Assembly: GCF_964340395.1 (NCBI RefSeq)
Contig: NC_135551.1
Location: forward strand, 23,752,003-23,816,002
Direction of reading: 5' to 3'
DNA from: Glandiceps talaboti
Lineage: Eukaryota > Hemichordata > Enteropneusta > Spengelidae
DNA length: 64,000 nucleotides
Shown: positions 1 through 16,265 of the stretch, piece by piece
Layout of the letters: the number at the start of each line of letters is the position of its first letter
Numbering within the stretch: the stretch's first letter is position 1
Notes under the pieces: generated by a model
What the model was told of the DNA's origin: nothing
Database searches by the model: none
What the model saw: the letters and a program-made list of their open reading frames with translations, nothing else
Position numbers and translations under genes: made by a program

Positions 1-29
1 ATCCACAAAATATCATATCAATTGGTCCT

Positions 30-620
30 GTGGTTTTTACTTTAAGTTGTTTACACACACACACACACACACATACACACACACACACACACACACGTAC
101 ACATATACACACACAGACGGACAGACACTTTGCTATGCTAATAGTACTACTGAACCTTATCACTTCAGTTGTGCTAAAAATCACAAATAAGACTATTTAT
201 CATGGCTATAGCATGAATGAACCGTGTTTTAATCATAGACAGCTGTTTATGATTGAATTTAGCTGTGCTAAAACAGCATTTCCAAGCAACCTCAAACAAA
301 GACTAATCTTGATGCAATTGACATTGAGATGTGAAGTAGCCCATAAATGATTTCATTGAATCAGTAAAACAAAAACCTAGGCTGTCAAAACATTTTGTCA
401 CACCACGAACCATGTTGTTTGACCAAAAACGCACATCTCTGATGTGATCAGTTTCATTTGAACAATTTCCCATCTACACACTGTGGCCAAAGAAATCCCC
501 CACCAAATACTAAGACGATCAGTCAGGTGGTTTTTGACTTTAAGTCGTTCACATACATACACACATACATACATCTGAGAGCGCATGCGCACGCATGTAC
601 ACAAACACACACACACACTT
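30..620. repeat. Compound (CA)n / (CATA)n repeat family
   Basis: Two related modules end in CA-rich microsatellites, about 51-113 and 552-620. The text before each, ending in a segment like GTGGTTTTTACTTTAAGTTG, recurs at 14,030-14,060, 14,380-14,560 and 6,290-6,320. It behaves as a dispersed repeat that carries its own microsatellite tail. I see no coding signal; the Thr-His frames are microsatellite translations. Confidence 0.7.
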
Positions 621-780
621 CACCATGGCTATAGCCCTTCCAAACCTAGTGCAATCGTGCTAAACACTGTACAATGGGCTATGCCATTGGCGCTATTTTT
701 ATTTTTTGTTGAATATGTATAAAAAGGGGTAATGAAAAACTAGATGGGATCGGGTAACAGGAACCAAACTATTAATTTGT
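620..780. repeat. Dispersed repeat segment, copies at 6,420-6,590 and 14,600-14,720
   Basis: The text from the TTCACCATG motif through a run like GCCATTGGCGCTATTTTT to GGTAACAGGAACCAAAC is shared by three places in the window. It is non-coding. The copies at 620 and 14,600 are explained by the unit duplication; the copy at 6,420 is an independent dispersal. Confidence 0.65.
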
Positions 781-881
781 TTATATTAATTATATATATA
801 TATACACACTCATATGAGTGTCTGATGATCGCAATATGCGTGAAACTCCGAGTTACACCCAAGAAAGAGTTCCAGTACTAC

Positions 882-947
882 CAAAACTATTACGCTCTGC
901 CACTGCGGTATAGAGCACTGTCTTATAGCAGATTGATACTCACCGAG
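882..947 (+). repeat. Solo copy of the 70-bp palindrome arm
   Basis: This direct-orientation copy matches the right arm of the palindrome at 1,141-1,283, with one 2-bp insertion in the stretch near TCTTATAGCAG. It directly precedes the first (TA)n tract. Confidence 0.85.
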
Positions 948-951
948 GTAT

Positions 952-960
952 ATATATATG

Positions 961-1056
<96 letters not shown>
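952..1056. repeat. (TA)n microsatellite
   Basis: About 100 bp of nearly pure TA between the solo arm and the palindrome. Tyr-Ile frames over it are artefacts. Confidence 0.98.
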
Positions 1057-1059
<3 letters not shown>

Positions 1060-1140
1060 TTGTCAGGTTTACCTTTCGTGGCTGTTCCATTCTGGGTCTG
1101 GTAGCTGGTTGATTAGAGTGCTCGACTTGGAGGAGGAGCG

Positions 1141-1276
1141 TATGTAACTCGGTGAGTATCAATCTGCTAAGACAGTGCTCTATACCGCAGTGGCAGAGCG
1201 TAATAGTTTTGACAAAACTATTGTGCTCTGCCACTGCGGTATAGAGCACTGTCTTAGCAGATTGATACTCACCGAG

Positions 1277-1283
<7 letters not shown>
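1141..1283. repeat. Near-perfect 71-bp-arm palindrome (foldback)
   Basis: The left arm (1,141-1,211) and right arm (1,213-1,283) are reverse complements with only a few mismatches and a single-base axis near 1,212. Each outer end runs into AT-rich sequence, and a (TA)n tract starts straight after the right arm. Unit A' lacks it, so it was gained in A or lost from A'. Confidence 0.9.

Positions 1284-1354
<71 letters not shown>
1278..1354. repeat. (TA)n microsatellite after the palindrome
   Basis: A pure TA tract continuous with the right palindrome arm. It ends about 80 bp before the SnoaL-like last exon, inside the presumed intron 2 of that gene. Confidence 0.98.
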
Positions 1355-1359
<5 letters not shown>

Positions 1360-1434
1360 TATGTATGTATATATCGAGGAACAAACTACCAGGGCTTTAA
1401 AACTGTTTTCTTTTCTTGCTATATAATCCTGTAG

Positions 1435-1661
1435 CTATAGCAGGCATGACTAATGATGCCAGGTCCAATGGCGTAACAAGTCTGTGCATTGACATACAGG
1501 AAGTGGGAGGAATCGAAGGAGGGGACACAGCCTACGAACGCTCCAACTATAAAGTGTTTAAAAAGGATGGATCTATTAATGTCGGCCAACTTCTGGTCAT
1601 CTGGAAGAAAACTGGTGGAGTTTATCGCAAGGCGATCGAAATGGCCAAATTTAACAATTGA
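1435..1661 (+). CDS. SnoaL-like/DUF4440 protein, last exon (unit A copy)
   Basis: This is the terminal coding exon of an NTF2-fold, SnoaL-like (DUF4440) protein, a family of small alpha+beta barrels whose animal members are mostly uncharacterised. A TGTAG acceptor precedes 1,435; two bases complete a phase-1 codon, then 75 codons run to TGA at 1,659. Family-typical features are GGDTAYE, a repeating SNYKVFKKDG strand, QLLVIWKK and a C-terminal YRKAIEMAKFNN. It is exactly as long (227 nt) as the exon at 15,062-15,288 and clearly paralogous. Upstream exons lie outside the window. An AATAAA at 2,463 would end an 800-nt 3' UTR. Assignment to the family is from remembered pattern, not a search. Confidence 0.75.
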
Positions 1662-2480
1662 AGTCGACTGATGTGTATATTTGAAAAATGTATCATTTTC
1701 GAATTCAATATTGTGAAAAGGTTGTAAAAAGACCTGACTTTGAAGTTTAAAAAATTAAATAATGTTATTCTACTAAATGATTCATTTTAATTAGAAAAAT
1801 GAACACACATAAACCTAACATTTGCGCATGCTGTATGAAGATTTTACAATCGACGTGTCCAAATAAGTACAGTGGTACTAGTTAAGGTATACTAGATAAA
1901 TGAACGTATTTATTGACTGGGTTGAAAGAGTGTCTCAATTTGGCCAGCAATCTCCATTTCATAATTGTCGTTTATTTCAAAAGGATTATCCATCGGCTAA
2001 ACGTATGTTTTTACTTTTACAATATGCGGTAACAAACTTTCACAAACTGGTGACATGGTTGGTAAAGTATATAACCTGGACATTGACTTTAGGTTTACCC
2101 CCTTTCAAACTTGTTTATTTTAAATGTAAAATAGTGCGTGTGTACTTTGTATGTAAATAAGTTGGTGGCGCATTTATATGTTAAACTACCAGGTGGCAGA
2201 GTTGAATGTTATATAAATTCACTATCAGTAGATTAGCATCTTAGAGATGGCTGGGTTGGTGGTTGGTTAACTAGGCCATAGAATTTGCATACATTAAAAA
2301 TGGGACAATAACCAATTCTGACATATACATTGATGATAACAATGTGCATATGTCATTTATAAAGTTTTTTTTTTAATATAGCTTGTAGTTTTAATGAGTC
2401 ATGTGCATAATTAATGATTTTCAGTAATTAGTATTTATCTTACAAATGCTCTCTACAAATTCAATAAAATTTGGTACATA
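1662..2480 (+). other. Probable 3' UTR of the SnoaL-like gene (unit A)
   Basis: Highly similar to 15,289-16,100. It holds an open frame at 1,900-2,160, but the stop differs between copies and there is no splice acceptor or Kozak support, so I treat it as untranslated. AATAAA occurs at 2,463-2,468 (copy: 16,086). Confidence 0.5.
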
Positions 2481-2647
2481 CTTCAAACATAACTAATCAC
2501 ACGTTTTCAACTCTTATTGTGTGTAGGAACGAATATCTAAAGACTTTTCCCATACGGAAGGCATTCGTATGTTCGGGTGTAGTTCACCACCAAACAACAG
2601 TTTAATGAGTCATGTGCAATTGTCCTCTATGTTAATCATCACTCTTT

Positions 2648-3139
2648 TCAGATTATTCCAACTTTCACTTTGGAGGTGAATTTCTTTTTCGCTGCTCTTT
2701 CCTCTTCTATTTTTGTTTGAAAGCGGCTCTCGATGATGACTGCTATTATTAACATGATTATGAGGAATGCTGCACAACCAACAGCAGCGAAGACGAACTT
2801 GTTGACGGGTGTGTACGATGTAGTAAAAGTCGAACAACTTTTTACCGTTGAGTCATCATTAAGGATAGATTTTACACAAGTTTCGTACATCGTCCAGAAG
2901 TCTAATTCATTCAGGTCGTATGAGATTGTACTTGTGTCATCTATAGTTACTTGATTAGAGCCATACACCAACTCATACTTTGTAATGTTTTCGGGCGAGG
3001 CTGGGAGAGTCCACGACACTCTAGCAGAAGACGCCGTAATGGCTGATATTACTATGTCTGTGACAGCAGAATTACTAGATGACGTAACAACGGAGGTGGC
3101 GCAGCAAGCGATGAAAATGATAAGATGTGTTGCCGCCAT
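2648..3139 (-). CDS. Small single-FN3-domain type I membrane protein (copy 1)
   Basis: 163 aa. Residues 1-20 form a signal peptide (MAATHLIIFIACCATSVVTS). Residues about 24-108 look like one fibronectin type III domain: SARVSWTLPASPENITKYEL gives the B strand Trp and the Pro-rich B-C loop, then a Tyr-rich C strand and a YETCV strand. Two cysteines (YETC and KSCS) could pair, and PENIT is a possible N-glycosylation site. A hydrophobic span follows (about 114-136), then a short basic, Lys-rich tail. The ATG is 15 nt inside an exon whose acceptor (TTTCAG) ends at 3,155, so a 5' UTR intron is likely. It converges on the SnoaL-like gene. Copy 2 is at 16,266-16,754. Function unknown; a surface receptor or adhesion role is inference. 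Confidence 0.75.
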   Translation of the reverse strand: MAATHLIIFIACCATSVVTSSSNSAVTDIVISAITASSARVSWTLPASPENITKYELVYGSNQVTIDDTSTISYDLNELDFWTMYETCVKSILNDDSTVKSCSTFTTSYTPVNKFVFAAVGCAAFLIIMLIIAVIIESRFQTKIEEERAAKKKFTSKVKVGII

Positions 3140-3281
3140 CGTTGATTACTTGATCTGAAATCGGAAAAATAATTCAAGAAAATTACATTGATCGCAAAAA
3201 AACACGTCAAAGTAAGCCATAGAAAAATGTTTAATTGTTAGATAATAATTGACAGGAGATATAGTGTATGAATATAGCAAA

Positions 3282-5000
<1,719 letters not shown>

Positions 5001-5080
5001 CAAACACAATGTCAGAATTTTGTACATATTACCTGTTTATAAAGCCGTGTTTCAGTCCAGTGGTATTCTTTAACGTTACA

Positions 5081-5206
5081 GCAGAGATTTTGACCGAAAT
5101 TTGGAAGAATAACTTGTCGTACGAGTATCAGAATAAACCGGATTTCGACACGGAAACGTGTACGAATGATTGTGACGCAGACGTTGGTGATTTCACTGTC
5201 GTATAG
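5081..5206 (+). CDS. Candidate terminal coding exon (unit A)
   Basis: An acceptor-like GTTACAG ends near 5,081. An open frame then runs to TAG at 5,204-5,206, ending in a Cys-containing stretch TETCTNDCDADV. The paralogous stretch at 18,315-18,435 keeps the same frame, length and stop. About 105 bp inside it differ at roughly one position, while flanking non-coding DNA differs more. This suggests constraint but does not prove coding. No upstream partner exon was found and I recognise no domain. Confidence 0.3.
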   Translation, partial: AEILTEIWKNNLSYEYQNKPDFDTETCTNDCDADVGDFTVV

Positions 5207-5844
5207 TACGGTATATATGAATAATTGGGGTCATATACAGGCAACGCACACTGTTTGAACAGTGTTAGCGAAAAAAAAGTCCACAGTCACCTATAAATTA
5301 CAGTACAATATTAATAAGGTCAGCAATATTTAACAGAAAGTTATAGCGGCGATTGTTAATTGTGATCAGTTTTAATTACCTTATATGCAGACATACACCA
5401 GCACTCTCCGTCTTCAGTTCATACGCCACTGCATAATATGGTTCGTTAAAATCACATTGTATGCATTTCATGTACACAGTCATGCATTGTTACATCTATA
5501 AATAGATTTCTCTCAAAAGTGGTATTCAGCGCATGTCAAGTGTGACAGGCCTTGTATTGACACAGGACAGTCTGTGTGTCATGTCGCAATTTATTTGCAG
5601 TAACCTTGGATTTGATTTTTTCCCCTAATAGCTGTAGGCTATATTTTTTAAATAGTGTCCGTTAGTATAGTGTTGCACGTAGCATATAAACCCCGCTACT
5701 GTTACTATGGCCAGTCTCAAGTCACCAAACTCCTCGCAACGTCAAGACCTTCAACTTGTATTCACCCAACTTATCCAATAAACAATATAAGTGATAAAAA
5801 ATAATAAATGAATAATGACGATGATGATGATGACGATGATTATT

Positions 5845-5845
<1 letters not shown>

Positions 5846-5890
<45 letters not shown>

Positions 5891-6117
5891 GAAGGAGGAT
5901 GAGGGGAAGCAGAAGGAGAAAACTTAGGGTTATGGTGGTTGTGTCGACAATTGTGAAACTTATGATCAAACAGTGAATTTGGTGATGTACGTGTAGGGAG
6001 AAGAAAAAGAATTAAGAGGTAGGAGATGAAGAAAACAGAAAATAGGAGAAGGAAGAGAATATTCAGGGAACCTTACTGTATATAATATAATAAGACGTTA
6101 TGTTAAAATGAAAACAT

Positions 6118-6202
<85 letters not shown>
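5846..6202. repeat. (GTT)n ... (TC)n microsatellite block
   Basis: (GTT)n at 5,846-5,890 and (TC)n at 6,123-6,202 flank a stretch that is repeated, with the same order of microsatellites, at 26,190-26,750. Confidence 0.9.
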
Positions 6203-6204
<2 letters not shown>

Positions 6205-6589
6205 AAACTACTCGCCACCACATTATGTCTGTGTAGCCGACCTTTTTAGTCGATCCAACCATAGAGATATGAAGCTTATATAGATACTGAAGCTTATATA
6301 GACTTTGAGTCGTTCACATACATACACACACATCCGCGCGCGCATGCTCGCACACACACACAACAACAACAACAACAACAACAATAACAACAACAACAAC
6401 ACACAAACACACACACACTTCACCATGCCAATAGCCCTTACCTTCTTAACCTAGTGTAGTTGTGCTAAACACTGTACAGTTTGGCTACAATGCCATTGGC
6501 GCTATTTTTATTTTTTGTTGAATATATATTTAAAAAAAGGGTAATGAAAAACTAGATTGGGTTGGGTAACAGGAACCAAACAATTAATT

Positions 6590-7049
6590 TTTATCTTCCG
6601 TAAGGAAGGTCTTAATATAGCAATGAAGTCTGTGTGTCTGTGCAAGTGTGGATTGTGTGTGTGTCTGTGTGTCTGTGTGTCTCTGTGTGTGCGTGTCTGT
6701 ATCACCATTTCCGAACAAACGGCTGCATCAATTCGAACGAAATTTCATAGACATCTTCCGTAGGGTAATGGCAAGTACTGATTAAGTTTTAGTAATAATC
6801 CGATGAAAATTAATGACCAATTTGAGTAATTAATCGATTAAACGAGTATAAAGTTGGCATCAGATTCAGATTCAGGTAGGGTTATCTTATGAAAGTTATA
6901 TTGAGCTTCAGATGGCCTCAGATCCGAAGACACCCTGCGGATTCAAACCTGAAATAATACCGTTGAAACTACAGGGAAGGATTCCGAGGCTATCTGACGC
7001 TCAATTTGATGCTACCTGAATTTGAATCTGACGCTAACTTTATACTCGT
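6590..7049. mobile_element. Foldback (MITE-like) element with its left flank, copy 1
   Basis: The core at 6,842-7,049 starts ACGAGTATAAAGTT and ends AACTTTATACTCGT; about 38 bp at each end are inverted copies (with CAGATTCA and TTCAGGTAG shared), and weaker inverted similarity continues inward. The left flank (about 6,590-6,840, including a (GT)n) is shared with 19,303-19,517 beside copy 2. No transposase frame exists, so any mobility would be non-autonomous. Confidence 0.7.
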
Positions 7050-7496
7050 ATAAATTCATTCGAACTCATTTGCATACGGTCAGAGTTGAATCACATCAAA
7101 TGGCGCGCTATTTCATGTGTTCCTTTGAGATGCTATCTACATAACAATACAGTGTTATTTTTAGAATGCTCCATGTACAATGTTCCAAAGTCACTGTACA
7201 ATCTACAAGTTACCTACTTGCATGTTTTGTACCTTCAAAAAACATAATTTCATGTGTGATTTTTCATAATTCTGTTTTGTTTGGTCGATGTTCGTTTTCA
7301 GATTTCTCAATTTCACTTCTGTGAAGAAAACATACCCGTCGTAAAATGGCCTGGGCTAAGAGAAAGACGCACGGGCTAGCATGTCACATACTTCATTCGA
7401 TTTGTTATTAAATTCTACACAGATGAAGCCCTGCAATGTAAAATCTGTCCACGCAATGGTATTCAACTATATCTCTATAGTTTTGAGGCAGGTGTT

Positions 7497-7921
7497 GTGC
7501 AAGTCCTTTTGAACGAATCACATACGTATGTAGGTTCGGATAACACGAAAGCTATAGATACGGTCATTGATGCGTTTCGCCTTGCTGGCGTTGATATGAA
7601 ATGTAGGCAAGGTAATATGACGTCACATTCCCATCGACAGCCTCCATGGTTTGATAATGTATGCCAGGAAATGAAAAAGTATATGTACACGAGTCTGAAA
7701 GAGTTTAGAAAAAATCGCTCAACGGAATCATTCGACACTTACAGAAAGAATCGCAATAAATTTAGATCTATTTGTAGAGAAAAGAAGAAAAATTACACGG
7801 ACATACAGTTTAACAGATATCGCGACGACTGGAGATCTGTGGCTGGGACTGTCGGCATGTGGTCAGTATTCGGTATCGCAAAGGTGGTTTTGAAAGTGCG
7901 CCAATTTCAGGACAACAGTGA
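7497..7921 (+). pseudogene. LINE ORF2 N-terminal fragment (linker after the endonuclease)
   Basis: The frame includes PPWFDNVCQEMKKYMY and a Lys/Arg-rich helix (FRKNRSTESFDTYRKNRNKF), typical of the segment between endonuclease and RT in LINE ORF2. It ends in TAG at 7,923-7,925. The next frame starts with the continuing homology (DYFSRLHNPQ), so a single-base indel near 7,920 separates the two. It begins near 7,480, and nothing convincing remains of the endonuclease upstream. Confidence 0.75.
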
Positions 7922-7939
7922 ATAGATTACTTTTCCAGG

Positions 7940-9991
7940 TTGCATAATCCCCAAACTATGTCGTTTGGAGACACATTTGAAGATGTAAATGAGTATAGAC
8001 ATTTGAATTCCGAATCTGTACAAGTAAATGTAGATCTTTTGAATGCTAGAATTACTGATGAGGAAATTTTAACAGCTGTGAGTGAGCTGAAAAAGGGGAA
8101 AGCTCCGGGTCCAGATGGTATACCTTCAGAGTTTTATAAATGTACTGTCAACAGGCTATTGCCGTTAATGAGTGATTTATTCAACGACATTTTTGAAACT
8201 GGAGTCTTTCCTGAGGGGTGGTGTAGAGGGGTTATCATACCACTGTATAAAAAAGGTGTCAGGTCTGATCCGAATAATTACAGGGGTATAACTTTATTAG
8301 ATGTGTTTGGGAAAGTGTTCTGTGCCATTTTGAATAAGAGATTGTACGTTTGGGCTGAAGACATCGGGTCTATCTCCAGTTGTCAGAGTGGTTTTAGAAA
8401 GGGTTTCTCTACTATGGATAATATTTTCACACTGTATGCCATAATTCAAAACTATCTGCGTAGACGCAGGGGTAAATTCTTCTGTTTATTTGTTGATTTC
8501 GCTAAGGCTTTCGATTCAGTTAATTACCATTATCTTTTCGTTAAACTACAATCAATTGGTCTTTCGGGTAAAATGTTTAATATCATCAAGTCCATGTACG
8601 ATGATGTGAAGTCATGTGTTAAATTGGATAGGGGGATTTCAGAGTATTTCAATTGTGGTATCGGAGTTAGACAAGGAAGCGTACTAAGCCCTGTACTTTT
8701 TTCTCTTTTCATCGATGAACTTTACCAAATAATTACAAAAGCAGGATTTAAGGGGGTGCAGCTTACACAAGACATGTTTGATTTATTTGTCCTGCTTTAT
8801 GCAGATGATGTTGTGATATTTGCTGACACAGTTGTGGGTTTGCAGCGTTTGATTAACTGTCTGGGCCAATTCTGTGACAAGTGGAAACTTAAAGCAAACT
8901 TTAAGAAAACAAAGGTGGTAACATTTCGAAAGGGAGGTCATAGTTCAAGGAACGAAAAATGGCATTTAAATGGTACGAGTATCGAGGTGGTTAGCTACTA
9001 TAACTATTTAGGACTGTTGTTATCATGTAGAAATAAGTGGTCTAAGGCAGTTAGTAATCTAGCTGATCAGGCCCGTAAAGCAATGTTTTCTATATTTAGT
9101 TTTGAGCGTAAAGTTGGCGTTATAACCCATGAGGTTTATTTTAAATTGTTTGATAGTCTAATCTTGCCTATTCTTTTGTATGGTTCTGAGCTTTGGGGAT
9201 TTCAGCAGTTTATGCAAATTGAAATGGTACAACTTAAATATTGTAAACATTTTCTTGGAGTGCGACAAAACACTACAAATGAAGCGGTACTTGGGGATTG
9301 TGGCAGAACGCCAATTTTTGTAAAATCATTGACGAGATGTATAAAGTACTGGCTACGTCTTACTGAACTCCCCGATAACAGAGTTGCCAAACATGCTTAT
9401 AAATTGATGCTGAAAATTGACGAAAGTGGTCACACGTCTTGGGCAACAGAAGTAAAAAATATTTTGCAATACTACGGTTTTGGTATAGTTTGGGTGTCAC
9501 AGGGAGTGGGAGACACTATTTCTTTCGTAACGGAGTTCAGTCAGCGCGTATCCGATATTTATAAGCAAAATTGGTTTTCTGATGTTTGCTCCAAGGAGTC
9601 TTTAAATACATACTGTAATTTCAAGAGCGTATTAGAACCAGAAAAATATTTGTTGCAGCTTTCAGATGTAAGATACAGACATGCATTAGCGAGGATTCGA
9701 TGTGGGAGTCATAAGTTACGTATACAGGAAGGTCGTCACAGCGGCTTAGATGTTACTGAGAGAATATGTGAAGTATGTTCAGAGGGTATAGAAGATGAAT
9801 TTCATTTTCTATTAGTATGCCCTTTGTATCAAACAGTGAGGGAAGCTTTACTACCTCAGTATTACTGGATATTTCCTACACGTCAAAAGTTTTTCAATTT
9901 AATGAATGTGCAGTCTGCAATATTACTAAGAAACCTTGGTAAATTTATATACAAAGCAATGTACTTAAGAGAGGAATTCTATTCCAGCTAA
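7940..9991 (+). CDS. LINE reverse transcriptase, 5'-broken ORF2
   Basis: About 680 codons. RT motifs in order: KAPGPDGIPSEFYK (about residue 54), NYRGITLLDVFGKVF, QSGFRKGFST, FVDFAKAFDS with catalytic Asp186, GVRQGSVLSPVLFSLF, and YADD with Asp289/Asp290. The C-terminus has a Cys/His module, CEVC-x-EDEFHFLLVC, typical of CR1/Jockey-like elements. The first codon listed is TTG, so it is a continuation of a frameshifted frame and not a real start. The RT frame itself is uninterrupted, so the copy is not very old, but without an endonuclease it cannot be autonomous. Confidence 0.9.
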   Translation: MHNPQTMSFGDTFEDVNEYRHLNSESVQVNVDLLNARITDEEILTAVSELKKGKAPGPDGIPSEFYKCTVNRLLPLMSDLFNDIFETGVFPEGWCRGVIIPLYKKGVRSDPNNYRGITLLDVFGKVFCAILNKRLYVWAEDIGSISSCQSGFRKGFSTMDNIFTLYAIIQNYLRRRRGKFFCLFVDFAKAFDSVNYHYLFVKLQSIGLSGKMFNIIKSMYDDVKSCVKLDRGISEYFNCGIGVRQGSVLSPVLFSLFIDELYQIITKAGFKGVQLTQDMFDLFVLLYADDVVIFADTVVGLQRLINCLGQFCDKWKLKANFKKTKVVTFRKGGHSSRNEKWHLNGTSIEVVSYYNYLGLLLSCRNKWSKAVSNLADQARKAMFSIFSFERKVGVITHEVYFKLFDSLILPILLYGSELWGFQQFMQIEMVQLKYCKHFLGVRQNTTNEAVLGDCGRTPIFVKSLTRCIKYWLRLTELPDNRVAKHAYKLMLKIDESGHTSWATEVKNILQYYGFGIVWVSQGVGDTISFVTEFSQRVSDIYKQNWFSDVCSKESLNTYCNFKSVLEPEKYLLQLSDVRYRHALARIRCGSHKLRIQEGRHSGLDVTERICEVCSEGIEDEFHFLLVCPLYQTVREALLPQYYWIFPTRQKFFNLMNVQSAILLRNLGKFIYKAMYLREEFYSS

Positions 9992-10080
9992 TGTCATTAC
10001 ACTCTTTCTGCTTGATGTATTATATTATTTTTTGGTCACGTAGGCCTGTGGCCTGTAGTGATAATAAACATATTATCAAC

Positions 10081-10760
10081 TATATCTCTGAACATGTAAC
10101 CTTGTTTGTTTTTAGAAATTTAGTGCAACATACTCTCGACTACTGTGGGTTTTACTGGCTCGTTTTCCGTCCGTATGCAAGTAAAATGTGATCAAAATGC
10201 ATCATGCTATTAAAAAATCACCGCACAGTTAATAACTATGAAAATTCACGAAATTTGACCACAGCCTTTATTTTTGCCGATAAAGTCAAATGACAGTCAA
10301 ACTTTCAAGGCAATTTTTATTTTCGATAATTCAGTTTATTAGTCATCATTGATCAGCTAGGAGTTAGAATTTCTATGCGATGTTTTAAAAATAATAAACA
10401 CAATTGGCCCATGTATTTTCCAGATATCAATTTCATCTCATGTGATTATCTTGTTGCTTGTTTATGTGTAAATATGGTTTTCATCAAAGAACATTTCACT
10501 TTACGTATATTTTTTGTGTTGAAAATATGTTATTTGGATGAGTCACGATGCACTCTGTGTAATTCTTTCCGAACATTTGCTGAAATTTCCACTTCTCAGA
10601 GAGCCTTACTCATAATAATGTTTGTCATGTTGTATTTAAAAATTCAAACTCTATAAAAAGCATCAAATTCTATGAATATTTAGACCGAAGTAGGATTTCA
10701 ACGTTAATAATGCACAATAAATATGCGCAGACAGGCTGCGCAGACGAATGTCCAGACTGT
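10081..10760. other. Unassigned AT-rich stretch
   Basis: No exon, RNA gene or repeat family recognised. The small open frames have low-complexity composition and no splice context. Confidence 0.5.
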
Positions 10761-10896
10761 AGCTCTACATAGCTCTACTCTGAGAAAGACTCTGTTTTCA
10801 GGGGTTTCGTACGTGTCAGCCTTATTTTGTGTTTCCCTTGGATCTGCACTCTGCATTAGCTGGACAAACATGAGAAAAAAGAAGACCGAGGCAGGG

Positions 10897-10903
10897 TATT
10901 TAA
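10897..10903 (+). promoter_or_regulatory. TATA-like box of the SnoaL-like gene
   Basis: TATTTAA in the context GGGTATTTAAG lies 54 bp before the proposed ATG at 10,957, a plausible distance for a short 5' UTR. The stretch 10,775-10,830 upstream is repeated at 19,733-19,785. Confidence 0.35.
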
Positions 10904-10956
10904 GTGATTCAAACTCACCAGAGAACTTTTTTTCTTGGCCTTAAAATAGGTTTACA

Positions 10957-15288
<4,332 letters not shown>

Positions 15289-16110
15289 AGTCGACTGATG
15301 TGTATATTTGAAAAATGTGTTATTTTCGAATTCAATATTGTGACTTGGTAGTAAAAAGACTAAAGATCTGACTTTGAAGTTTACAGAATGAAATAATGTT
15401 ATTCTACTAAATGATTCATGTTTAATTAGAAAAATGAACACATATAAACCTAACATTTGTGAAGATTTTACAATCGACGTGTCCAAATAAGTACAGTGGT
15501 ACCAGTTAAGGTATACTAAGGGATATTAAAGTATTTATTGACTGGGTTGAAAGAGTGTCTCAATTTGGCCAGTATTGTCCATTTCATAATTGTGGTTTAT
15601 TTCAAAAGGATCATCCATGGGCTAGACGTATATTTTTACTTTTACAATATGCAGTAACAAACTTTCACAAACTGGTGACATGGTTGGTAAAGTATATAAC
15701 CTGGACATTGACTTTAGGTTTACCCCCTTTCAAACTTGTTTATTTTAGATGTGAAATAGTGCGTGTGCACTTTGTATGTAAATCAGTTGGTGGCGCATTT
15801 ATATGTTAAACTACCAGGTGGCAGAGTTGAATATTATGTAAATCATCTATCAGTGGATTAGCATCTTAGAGATGACTGGGTTGGTGGTTGGTAAACTAGG
15901 CTATTGAATTTACATACATTATAAAAGGGACAGTGTAACCAATTCTGACATATACATTGATGATAACAAAGTGCATATGTCATTTATAAAGTTTGATAAT
16001 ATAGCTTGTAGTTTTAATGAGTCATTTGCATAATTTATGATTTTCAGTAATTAGTATACATCTTACAAATGCACTCTTCCAATATAATAAAATTTGGTAC
16101 TTCAAACATA
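15289..16110 (+). other. Probable 3' UTR of the SnoaL-like gene (unit A')
   Basis: Closely similar to 1,662-2,480. AATAAA at 16,086-16,091. The open frame at 15,555-15,809 is conserved with copy A only as far as general sequence identity predicts. Confidence 0.5.
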
Positions 16111-16265
16111 ACTAATCACACGTTTTCAACTCTTATTGTGTGTAGGAACGAATATCTAAAGACTTTGCCCATAAGGAAGGCATTCGTATGTTCGGGTGTA
16201 GTTCACAACCAAACAACAGTTTAATGAGTCATGTGTAATTGTCCTCTATGTCAATCATGCTCTTT

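Larger units (their letters stand above)
7480..10080 (+). mobile_element. 5'-truncated LINE (CR1/Jockey-type non-LTR retrotransposon)
   Basis: It carries the post-endonuclease linker, the complete reverse transcriptase and the C-terminal Cys/His region, and no recognisable ORF1 or endonuclease. A short 3' UTR holds a hairpin-like GGCCTGTGGCC and ends near AATAAAC at about 10,068. It sits between the two duplicated units. The clade is judged from motif style only (CR1/L2/Jockey group); I cannot resolve it further. Confidence 0.85.

Noticed and set aside
744-1426. Tyr-Ile-rich open frames on both strands
   Set aside because: Translations of (TA)n tracts and the palindrome arms.
1900-2160. 86-codon frame conserved at 15,555-15,809
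   Set aside because: Lies in the 3' UTR of the SnoaL-like gene; the stop position differs between copies and no codon-pattern evidence is visible. Shared ancestry alone explains the similarity.
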